A stretch of DNA of 7,558 bases, taken from the NCBI GenBank assembly GCA_947447815.1, contig CANFLJ010000089.1:1-7558 (forward strand), given 5' to 3'. The DNA comes from Chitinophagaceae bacterium. GTDB taxonomy: Bacteria > Bacteroidota > Bacteroidia > Chitinophagales > Chitinophagaceae. A program made the translations under genes and the position numbers. Shown in pieces: positions 1-5,613 of the stretch. Each line of letters opens with the position of its first letter. The stretch's first letter is position 1. The notes under the pieces were generated by a model. The model was not told the DNA's origin, searched no databases, and saw only the letters and a program-made list of their open reading frames with translations.

Positions 1-257
1 CCTTCGGCAGCTTTTATCTCGCTCTTCTTAGGTTTCTCCTTTGGAATCTGATCTATATATATTTTAGCCGGTTTAGGTTCTTCTACTTTTTTCTTACTAA
101 ACCTATAAAAATAAGGGAAATCAATCTGATCCATATAAGCAGGAAACTTTACCCCACGAACCTGAATCATGACCATTTTATCATTCATTATTTCTACTAC
201 TTTTCCTTCTTCGTGGCTGTGAAGGACTATTATTTCGTCGCCTACCTGATACTTCAT
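1..257 (-). CDS. DUF2027/Smr-like protein, N-terminal part (cut by window edge)
   Basis: Only the first 85 codons are in the window; the rest lies beyond position 1. The ATG at 257-255 opens MKYQVGDEIIVLHSHEEG, followed by KVVEIMNDKMVMIQVRGVKF and PAYMDQIDFPYFYRF. This pattern is familiar from the N-terminus of Bacteroidota proteins with a DUF2027 domain and a C-terminal Smr (MutS2-like, nuclease-related) domain. The first 55 or so residues look like a small SH3-like beta barrel. After that comes a charged linker rich in Lys, Glu and Pro (KKKVEEPKPAK, then PKEKPKK), as expected before a second domain. The Smr domain is not visible, so its presence is inferred from the family. A cytoplasmic nucleic-acid-related role is likely but not shown here. 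The gene is divergent from the 134-aa gene across a 304-bp gap. No in-frame alternative start is preferred; there is no strong ribosome binding site, which is normal for this phylum. Confidence 0.75.
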   Translation of the reverse strand, partial: MKYQVGDEIIVLHSHEEGKVVEIMNDKMVMIQVRGVKFPAYMDQIDFPYFYRFSKKKVEEPKPAKIYIDQIPKEKPKKSEIKAAE

Positions 258-561
258 TTATACTCCCTGATTATGGGCGCAAAGAAAAGCATAAGTTGGA
301 TTCAATAAAACTAATTAACAAGTAGCATTAAAACGTGAATCTTGAATCGGGAGTCGAGATAAATACAGTTCTTAAACATCGGGATTATTATTTTGTGAGC
401 ACTATGATTATAATTATAGTTTGGGGTAGAATTTAATGATATGAATAATGTATTAGGCTAATTTCAGGCTATCTTCTTAAACGATTTCAGAGATTTAATC
501 CCTTTTTAAATGTATTGTATAACTATTTATACTTACCTTACAAGCCTAAACGATATGCAAT
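258..561. other. Divergent intergenic region, 304 bp
   Basis: This gap separates two divergent genes and should hold both promoters, but no exact TAnnTTTG -7 element was found. The nearest match on the minus strand is TTTCTTTG (positions 287-280, 7 of 8), which would leave a leader of roughly 15-20 nt for the DUF2027 gene. On the plus strand TACCTTAC (534-541, 6 of 8) with a TTG at 515-517 is a weak candidate for the 134-aa gene. A short run of three heptamers (336-356) is the only repeat. I see no RNA gene, no tRNA-like fold and no coding ORF here. Confidence 0.5.
336..356. repeat. Three degenerate 7-bp tandem units
   Basis: The units are TGAATCT, TGAATCG and GGAGTCG, in direct tandem with no gap; positions 5 and 6 (TC) are constant in all three. 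The run is too short to be secure and may be the remnant of a longer heptamer array. It lies in noncoding DNA between two divergent genes. Confidence 0.4.
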
Positions 562-966
562 ATGATTAATTTGAACAGTTTGAAAGTAGGCGATTATGTA
601 ATTGCTGAGTATGAATCCACCTTAAGAGAAGGAGAAGTAACCAATGTAGACCATGACGAAAACAAAGCTTGTGTGGCTACTGATGTTCAGGAATTCTGGT
701 ATAGCCCAGCCCATCTTCATCCAATACCTTTGAATGATGAACAATTGATGAAGTTGAATTTTGAAAAGGATGTACTGGAAAGTGGGTCAGTGAAATATAA
801 AAAAGGTGCCTTTAGATTAATGACTAAAATCCCCAACGATTTTACCAATATTGAAATCTGGTATCGTGAAGATAGAAGACAACACCCGGATGTACACTCG
901 ATACATCAGCTACAGAATCAGTATCTGGATATGACTAAAGTACACCTTACCAGAGAGCAGATTTAG
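562..966 (+). CDS. Conserved hypothetical protein, 134 aa
   Basis: No function is recognised. Residues 1-53 read like a small beta-barrel: KVGDYVIAEY (8-17), EGEVTNVDHDENKACVA, then EFWYSPAHLHPIPL. The middle (59-100) alternates short strands and turns. The C-terminus holds HSIHQLQNQYLDMT, which resembles the VHQLQNLYFALTGEEL-type tail of a small-protein family common in Bacteroidota genomes and their prophages; this is from memory, not a search. There is no signal peptide and no membrane segment, so it is probably cytoplasmic. The ATG at 562 gives the full domain; an ATG at 555 is in another frame and stops after four codons. No clear Shine-Dalgarno sequence precedes it. It stands alone on the plus strand, convergent with the EamA gene. 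Its VGD-x-x-I start echoes the divergent DUF2027 protein, but that is weak evidence for any link. Confidence 0.8.
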   Translation: MINLNSLKVGDYVIAEYESTLREGEVTNVDHDENKACVATDVQEFWYSPAHLHPIPLNDEQLMKLNFEKDVLESGSVKYKKGAFRLMTKIPNDFTNIEIWYREDRRQHPDVHSIHQLQNQYLDMTKVHLTREQI

Positions 967-979
967 TTCCGGGTTAAGC

Positions 980-1033
980 AGTTTAAATAGTTCTAGAAGT
1001 TCAAGGAGTTTAAGAAGTTCAAGGGTTTAAAAT
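980..1033. repeat. Array of 9-bp tandem repeats, consensus AGTTYAARR
   Basis: Five contiguous 9-bp units run from 980 to 1024: AGTTTAAAT, AGTTCTAGA, AGTTCAAGG, AGTTTAAGA, AGTTCAAGG. A sixth, shortened unit (GTTTAAAAT) follows at 1025-1033. Units three and five are identical; the others differ at one to four positions. AGTT begins all five full units. The array starts 14 bp after the stop codon of the 134-aa gene and lies in the convergent gap. It is not coding in any frame I can support. It looks like a minisatellite-type remnant formed by slippage; a binding or structural role is possible but unproven. Confidence 0.75.
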
Positions 1034-1043
1034 TTGAACCTTT
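1021..1043 (+). terminator. Possible weak terminator after the 134-aa gene
   Basis: AAGGGTTTAAA (1021-1031) and TTTGAACCTTT (1033-1043) form an inverted repeat around one central base, with two G-U pairs in plus-strand RNA. Only the outer part, about 7 bp, could form a real stem with a loop. The T run that follows is broken. It sits 55 bp past the stop codon. It partly overlaps the 9-bp repeat array, so the symmetry may be a by-product of the repeats. Confidence 0.3.
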
Positions 1044-1073
1044 AGGTATTTTCTGCGCTATACTTTCTGTTTA

Positions 1074-1097
1074 TTAAAACTAAATTAGCGTTTAGTT
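1074..1097 (-). terminator. Possible weak terminator after the EamA gene
   Basis: On the minus strand AACTAAA (1097-1091) and TTTAGTT (1084-1078) flank a 6-nt loop and are followed by a short TTAA run. The stem is 7 bp and AT-rich, so it is a weak intrinsic terminator at best. It lies about 30 bp beyond the EamA stop codon, which is a sensible position for the end of the minus-strand unit. Confidence 0.35.
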
Positions 1098-1126
1098 ATC
1101 ACTGTTATATCAGTATTGATTTAGTA

Positions 1127-1549
1127 TTATCTCCATACCAACACCAGCATACCGGCAAATATCAATCCACCTCCGAGCATAATCTTAGGTGTTACCGGTT
1201 CTTTTAGTAATAAAAAGGACAGTAAAAGGGTAATTACAATGCTTGCTTTATCTATTGCTGATACATAAGATACCAACCCATCCTTCATAGCTCGATAATA
1301 AAAAATCCAGCTAATAGAAGTTGTAATTCCTGAAGCAATTAGCAAAAACCATTGTTTCTGCGTTATCAAACCAACATCTTTGTACTTGGCTCCTATTACA
1401 TTTACGAATGTGATAATAAAAAAGATAACAGTAGTTCGAATACCTAATCCAAAATCTGGATGAATATTCTTCAATCCATACTTAGCTAATACAGAAGTAA
1501 GTCCGGCAAAAATCATGGAGATGATTGCATAAAGAATCCATAATTGCAT
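1127..1549 (-). CDS. Half-size EamA-family transporter (DMT superfamily), 140 aa
   Basis: This is a predicted inner-membrane protein with a single EamA domain. Five hydrophobic segments are visible: about residues 2-23, 35-54, 66-86, 90-113 and 120-139. Typical EamA features are the N-terminal WxxxAxxSxxFAGLTSVLAKYG-type helix, the pair SWIFYYRAMKDG (79-90) with YVSAIDKASIVITLL, and the last loop LLKEPVTPKIMLGGGLIFAG. Full-size members have two such domains and ten helices; one-domain proteins of about 140 aa are known and are expected to work as dimers. The substrate cannot be read from sequence; drug or metabolite export is only a family-level guess. The ATG at 1549 is the natural start because the first helix begins at once. 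It lies 50 bp downstream of the CLC gene on the same strand with no recognisable promoter between, so co-transcription is plausible, though an inverted repeat sits at the junction. Confidence 0.9.
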   Translation of the reverse strand: MQLWILYAIISMIFAGLTSVLAKYGLKNIHPDFGLGIRTTVIFFIITFVNVIGAKYKDVGLITQKQWFLLIASGITTSISWIFYYRAMKDGLVSYVSAIDKASIVITLLLSFLLLKEPVTPKIMLGGGLIFAGMLVLVWR

Positions 1550-1590
1550 AATCGAGTTTTTTATTAGGTGAACTGTTTAATTATTACACA

Positions 1591-1622
1591 GTAAAATGAT
1601 TAAAGTTCATTAATCTTTTTAC
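1591..1622. repeat. 13-bp inverted repeat across the CLC stop codon
   Basis: GTAAAATGATTAA (1591-1603) and TTAATCTTTTTAC (1610-1622) are reverse complements at 12 of 13 positions, separated by 6 bp. The stop codon of the CLC gene (1602-1600) is inside the downstream arm of the transcript. The stem is AT-rich and no clear T run follows on either strand, so a classical terminator is not supported. It could protect the 3' end of the CLC message, or reduce read-through into the EamA gene. Confidence 0.5.
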
Positions 1623-2910
1623 CCTGATGATCTTTCAAATGAACATTTTTAGGCACTCCAACTAACTGATGATGATAAATACTATTATGCCCTGAGAACA
1701 AATAAGAAACTACGCAAGCAATAGCAACATACACCCCACAATCGGCCCCAAACAATTCGATAGCCATCAGTGTACAAGCCAATGGCGTATTGGTAGCACC
1801 CGCAAACACGGCCACAAAACCCATACCAGATAAAAGTGCAAATGGCAAAGGAATAAATAGCGCGAGTGCATTGCCTAATGCGGCACCAATAAAAAACAGA
1901 GGCGTAACTTCTCCCCCTTTAAAACCAGCAGCAAGGGTAATAATAGTAAATGCCATCTTTAAAGCAAAATCGAATGGAGGCAACTGATAATGAAAGGAAT
2001 CTACTATTGTAGGAATTCCCAAACCTATAAATTTAGTGTTACCAATAGCCCAAACTGCCAATACAATAACGATTCCTCCAAAGAAAGGACGTAGCGGTGC
2101 ATAACTAATGTAGGTTTTGAAAGCTTTACTAGCACTATGAATAGCAGTACTGAAAGTTGCACCACAAACACCAAAAATAATCCCTCCAACAATTGCATAA
2201 AAAACATGCAGAAAAGTAATTGCAGGCACAAAAGAAATATGGTAGATAGTATGCTGTACTCCCCAACACTTGGTAATAAGATCGGCAATGATAGCTGTGG
2301 CAAAAGCAGGAAAGATAGCATCGTACTTCATCCTACCTATTACAAATACTTCCAGTCCAAATACTGCACCGGCAATGGGTGTGCCAAATACGGAAGCAAA
2401 ACCACCAGCTATAGCAGCAATAATGAGCACTTTTCTTTCTTCTTCCTTTAGTTTAAAAGGTTTACTAAACTGATCCGCTATAGCTCCAGACATTTGCAAA
2501 GCCGTTCCTTCTCTTCCGGCAGAACCACCCAGTAAATGGGTAACCATTGTTCCGATATATACAAATGGAGCCATCCGGAAAGGAATAATTGCCTTAGGAT
2601 TATGAATGGTATCTATCAATAAATTGTTGCCTGCTTCTACTTCTTTACCTAAATACTGATATAACAACCCAATTAATAACCCTCCTATTGGCAATAATGC
2701 AATAATTATTTTATTGGACTCTCTGTAATTTGTCACCCAGTCTAAAGAAGTAAGAAATCCAGCAGAAGCAGTACCGGAACAGACTCCAACAATTGCGCTT
2801 ATCAACAACCATTTTAATAAATAAATAATAGCAGGATACTTTATAAAAAATGGAAACCCAGCATTGGGTAATTGATTTTTGATAGGAGCTTTATGTTCTG
2901 TATTCTTCAA
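1600..2910 (-). CDS. CLC-family antiporter, probable CLC-F type fluoride/proton exchanger, 436 aa
   Basis: This inner-membrane CLC protein has its canonical motifs changed in the way known for CLC-F fluoride exporters. The chloride-binding GSGIP motif is replaced by GNNLL (94-98). The gating glutamate is kept in GREGT (132-136, E134), where chloride types have GREGP. The later GGxFxP motif reads GGEVTP (332-337), with the Glu-Val-Thr triplet I recall as typical of CLC-F. In the helix FGLEVFVIG the first glutamate (E187) is kept, but the internal proton glutamate of ClC-ec1 is valine (V188). FGTPIAGAVFGLE (175-187) and NTPLACTLMAIE (374-385) are the usual duplicated-half signatures. There are no CBS domains; 436 aa is normal for the class. 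Annotation pipelines usually call such genes voltage-gated chloride channels. The start is TTG at 2910-2908: no in-frame ATG lies between it and the upstream stop at 2958-2956, and the first internal ATG (M113) is inside the core. CLC family is near certain, fluoride specificity likely. Confidence 0.9.
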   Translation of the reverse strand: MKNTEHKAPIKNQLPNAGFPFFIKYPAIIYLLKWLLISAIVGVCSGTASAGFLTSLDWVTNYRESNKIIIALLPIGGLLIGLLYQYLGKEVEAGNNLLIDTIHNPKAIIPFRMAPFVYIGTMVTHLLGGSAGREGTALQMSGAIADQFSKPFKLKEEERKVLIIAAIAGGFASVFGTPIAGAVFGLEVFVIGRMKYDAIFPAFATAIIADLITKCWGVQHTIYHISFVPAITFLHVFYAIVGGIIFGVCGATFSTAIHSASKAFKTYISYAPLRPFFGGIVIVLAVWAIGNTKFIGLGIPTIVDSFHYQLPPFDFALKMAFTIITLAAGFKGGEVTPLFFIGAALGNALALFIPLPFALLSGMGFVAVFAGATNTPLACTLMAIELFGADCGVYVAIACVVSYLFSGHNSIYHHQLVGVPKNVHLKDHQGKKINEL

Positions 2911-2929
2911 ATCGTTTGTTTGTTGAAAG

Positions 2930-2937
2930 CAAAGTAA
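2930..2937 (-). promoter_or_regulatory. Candidate -7 element for the CLC gene
   Basis: The minus strand reads TTACTTTG, 7 of 8 matches to the Bacteroidota consensus TAnnTTTG. It would place the RNA start a few bases downstream, leaving a leader of only about 13 nt before the TTG start. A TGTTT about 20 nt upstream is a poor -33 element. The leader would be far too short for a riboswitch. Confidence 0.3.
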
Positions 2938-3038
2938 ATCAAAATAATATGATATTTAAACATTTTTACCTCATTAAGTTTACAGGGTTTTTAAACGTTT
3001 GTGATGAAAAACAATATTTTTATCAAGTATATACATAC

Positions 3039-3073
3039 AAAAAGTGCCGGAATAGATTAATCCATTCCGACAC
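3039..3073 (-). terminator. Rho-independent terminator of the outer-membrane protein gene
   Basis: In minus-strand RNA the arms GTGTCGGAAT (3073-3064) and ATTCCGGCAC (3053-3044) pair over 10 bp with one G-U pair. The interior GGATTAATCT can extend the stem by about three more pairs around a TTAA loop. Five T residues (3043-3039) follow at once. It begins 26 bp past the stop codon at 3100. The G-U pair is favourable only in minus-strand RNA (it is C-A on the other strand), which supports the assigned direction. It separates this gene from the CLC gene. Confidence 0.9.
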
Positions 3074-3099
3074 TCAACCTAAAACACCCAAAACAAAAT

Positions 3100-5523
3100 T
3101 TATTTTATTCTTCCTGCTTCACTTTCAATTCCTGTCTTTCTATTACGAGATGCTTTTACCTGATTATTACCAAAACGATAGCTTAAACTTAATCTTAATG
3201 ATTTACTTTCCCAGGTACCACTACCATCAATAGAATTTCCACCAAAGTTGTTATTAGCTCTCCATGGACTCATTGTAGACAATACATCAGTTAAGCTGAT
3301 TTTTACAGTTGCTTTCTTTTCCAGGAATAGTTTTTGTAATCCTACATCAAAACCACCCTGTGGTTTAGTTCTCCAGGTAGCGCCCCAGATAGATGGACCA
3401 TTATACCAACCGCTTATTTCGGCAGAATAATCATTGCCTAGGGTAAATGATTGTTGCAGATAAGCACCATACATTGGTATATCAACTTTTACGGTATTCA
3501 CGCCAATCTTACCATCAAACATTTGATAACTATACCAGAAATTAGCATATCCATTCCACCATTTTTTAATAGGCGTAGGCGCTCCAATATTAAAATTGAT
3601 AATCTGTTGAGTAGCAAGATTTCTTTGCTGCACATAGGTAGCATTAAAAGTAGTATCCGTTACTTCTGTAGCATAATCAATTACTTTGCTATAGCCAACT
3701 GTGGTATTTATAAAGCCCATGAATGTATGTGTAAGCTCTACATTCTGTGTGTATTGAGGGCGAAGAAATGCGTTTCCTTTCTGGTAAGTAAGCTCATCCA
3801 GTTTGTTTTCGAAAGGATTTAAATCCTGATAACTAGGACGATCAATCCTTCTGCTATAGGTAAGATTTAATGTATGTTTTGTATTAATATTCCAGGTAAT
3901 AGCTACGCTAGGAAACAAATCAAGATAATCTCTTTTTACATTATCATCAGGTAACGTTGTGTCCTTAGCTCTGGTAAGTTTTCCTTCGCTGTTAGTTTGC
4001 TCCAAACGAAGACCAAATTGCGCATTTACTTTTGCATTTATAGAACGATTGAAATTTACATACGCTGCATTTACAGTCTCTTTATATACAAATGAATTAC
4101 TCTTATCTAGGTTCTTTACTGGCACACCAGATTGTACATTAAAGAAATCGAATGTGTTAGATGTTTTTACATAAGAATATTTAGCCCCATAACTTAATTT
4201 CCCTTTCCAGAATTTATGTTCTACATCCAGCTTAGCAGTGTATATATCAATATCAGTAGGTGTATAATTACGGTTAGTAATATTGTAGTTGTTTACTGGG
4301 TTACTAAAAATGTAATCATTAGGCTGATAGCTATGCCCTACCCCTCTGAATAATCCATTATCAGCATCAAAATTTATTTCTTTACCAGCAGTATCTGCAT
4401 AACGGTAATTGATATTGAAGTTTGCATTAGTTCTACTTCCTGGATTCGTATTTTTAGCAACCAGTGTTTTGATATAAGTCTGCGTAGGATAATAGGTTAC
4501 GATAGTCTTACCATCGCTGGTGGAAACGTTGTCATTGAAATTACCATTTGCCATAAACCCAATGGTATTATTGTTATCGATAAAATAATCAACTCCAGCT
4601 TTTATATTGGTAGATTTTTCATCATTAAACATTTTACTTTTCTGATCATATATAGTATCAGACTGAATTCTATAGAGGTTTAACGAATTTTCTTTTATTC
4701 CAATATCGCCACCAAGATTACTGAATAAGTTGATCTTTTTATCTCGGTAATTGAAACTTACAGAACCATTTCCTTTAGGGGTAATTCCTTGTATATAAGT
4801 AGCATTTACATTTCCATTAGCACCAAACTTCTTATTCTTCTTCAGTCTTAGATTGATAATTCCAGCATTACCACTGGCATCATATTTAGCACTAGGATTG
4901 CTAATCATTTCTATGGCTTCTATATCATTGCTATTGATACTTTTAAGGTAGGCTGCCAGATCTTTACTATCCAGCTGCATCATTTTTCCATCTATATAAA
5001 TTTTCACCCCTGTCTTTCCTTTCATGCTGATATTTTCGTTGTTATCAACAGAAATACCTGGACTTTTTTGTAACAATTCCAATGCAGTACTACCAGTTGA
5101 GTTTATACTGTTTTCTACATTAAATATCGTTTTATCAGCCTTTACTTCTATCATTGGCTTTTTAGATACCACCACCACATCATTCATCTTGCCAGAAACC
5201 GTTGCTAGTTTTATATCAGGCATTGTAAAGTTTTCCTCCTGATTGATGGTAAATACCTTTGAATACAAAGTATTTCTACCTACAGAAGAATAACTAAGCA
5301 GGTGCTCCCCTTTCTTTTCTGTTACTATTTCGTATACTCCACTTACATCAGATATACCAGCCTTTTCCAACATACTATCCTTTGCATTGAGTAAGGAAAT
5401 AGTTACATTGGCTAATGGTCCTCCTTTATCATCGGTTACCTTTCCATTAACTGTTGTTTTGATTTGAGCTTGCGCCACTGACACACTCCCAAGCAGGAAT
5501 GCTATAATTTTAATTATTCTCAT
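3100..5523 (-). CDS. Outer-membrane beta-barrel protein, TonB-dependent-receptor-like, 807 aa
   Basis: The protein is predicted to sit in the outer membrane as a gated barrel. Residues 1-19 are a signal peptide (RIIKIIAFLLGSVSVAQA) with likely cleavage before Q20. Residues 22-105 form a carboxypeptidase-regulatory-like domain (VNGKVTDDKGGPLANVTISL, later VSGVYEIV-type strands). A plug domain spans about 115-228: DKTIFNVENS, ALELLQKSPGISVDN, GVKIYIDGK, then the IEMISNPSAKYDASGNAGI signature and INLRLKK. The remaining residues are amphipathic strands of the family-3 outer-membrane barrel, ending with SLRLSLSYRFGNNQVKASRN and a basic tail, typical for the family. DVVVVSKKP (115-123) resembles the region where a TonB box lies, but I do not claim one. 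There is no SusD-like partner next to it, so it is not a classic polysaccharide locus. The ligand is unknown; siderophore or small-molecule uptake is a guess. It is transcribed alone, away from plsC, and ends at a strong terminator. Confidence 0.9.
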   Translation of the reverse strand: MRIIKIIAFLLGSVSVAQAQIKTTVNGKVTDDKGGPLANVTISLLNAKDSMLEKAGISDVSGVYEIVTEKKGEHLLSYSSVGRNTLYSKVFTINQEENFTMPDIKLATVSGKMNDVVVVSKKPMIEVKADKTIFNVENSINSTGSTALELLQKSPGISVDNNENISMKGKTGVKIYIDGKMMQLDSKDLAAYLKSINSNDIEAIEMISNPSAKYDASGNAGIINLRLKKNKKFGANGNVNATYIQGITPKGNGSVSFNYRDKKINLFSNLGGDIGIKENSLNLYRIQSDTIYDQKSKMFNDEKSTNIKAGVDYFIDNNNTIGFMANGNFNDNVSTSDGKTIVTYYPTQTYIKTLVAKNTNPGSRTNANFNINYRYADTAGKEINFDADNGLFRGVGHSYQPNDYIFSNPVNNYNITNRNYTPTDIDIYTAKLDVEHKFWKGKLSYGAKYSYVKTSNTFDFFNVQSGVPVKNLDKSNSFVYKETVNAAYVNFNRSINAKVNAQFGLRLEQTNSEGKLTRAKDTTLPDDNVKRDYLDLFPSVAITWNINTKHTLNLTYSRRIDRPSYQDLNPFENKLDELTYQKGNAFLRPQYTQNVELTHTFMGFINTTVGYSKVIDYATEVTDTTFNATYVQQRNLATQQIINFNIGAPTPIKKWWNGYANFWYSYQMFDGKIGVNTVKVDIPMYGAYLQQSFTLGNDYSAEISGWYNGPSIWGATWRTKPQGGFDVGLQKLFLEKKATVKISLTDVLSTMSPWRANNNFGGNSIDGSGTWESKSLRLSLSYRFGNNQVKASRNRKTGIESEAGRIK

Positions 5524-5526
5524 AAA

Positions 5527-5534
5527 TACTTTTG
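5527..5534 (+). promoter_or_regulatory. Candidate -7 element for plsC (TACTTTTG)
   Basis: An exact match to TAnnTTTG on the plus strand, starting just beyond the first codons of the divergent outer-membrane protein gene. It would put the RNA start near 5541 and give plsC a leader of about 70 nt. No convincing -33 TTG is found at the usual 19-21 bp spacing, so this remains tentative. Confidence 0.4.
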
Positions 5535-5551
5535 TTCTTTATTTGCGATTG

Positions 5552-5576
5552 CAAAAAAGCATTAATAAGAAATGCT
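5552..5576 (-). promoter_or_regulatory. Terminator-like hairpin in the leader of the outer-membrane protein gene
   Basis: On the minus strand AGCATT (5576-5571) and AATGCT (5563-5558) flank a 7-nt loop, and a run of T follows directly (the A run at 5553-5558 on the plus strand). This is 30 bp before the ATG of the outer-membrane protein gene, downstream of a candidate -7 element (TTTATTTG, 5601-5594, 7 of 8). A second small hairpin, TTTGC/GCAAA (5555-5542), overlaps the T run and could compete with it. The arrangement resembles a transcription attenuator; arms of only 6 bp in AT-rich DNA may be chance. Confidence 0.3.
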
Positions 5577-5613
5577 GCTGAAATAAATATGTACAAATAA
5601 AGTTTTTTAAAGG

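Noticed and set aside
980..1033. CRISPR array
   Set aside because: The repeats are 9 bp, contiguous and without spacers, and no cas gene is nearby.
1572..1595. ACTGT/ACAGT inverted repeat between the CLC and EamA genes as a terminator
   Set aside because: The stem is only 5 bp with an 11-nt loop and no following T run; the 13-bp repeat at 1591-1622 is the better structure.
2025..2451. ORFs of 98, 104 and 67 aa inside the CLC gene in other frames
   Set aside because: They lie wholly within a well-supported gene with all family motifs; the translations show only leucine-rich or serine/asparagine-rich shadow sequence.
2911..3038. Fluoride riboswitch upstream of the CLC gene
   Set aside because: A GATG occurs in the region on the plus strand, but the surrounding conserved blocks and pseudoknot partners are absent in the sense orientation.
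2916..3233. Plus-strand 105-aa ORF between the CLC gene and the outer-membrane protein gene
   Set aside because: It covers the terminator and the antisense of the outer-membrane protein's 3' end; composition is dominated by Phe, Tyr and Ile from AT-rich DNA, and no domain is visible.
3248..5242. Several plus-strand ORFs of 60-123 aa antisense to the outer-membrane protein gene
   Set aside because: The minus-strand frame is continuous over 807 codons with signal peptide, plug and barrel; the antisense frames have no recognisable features.
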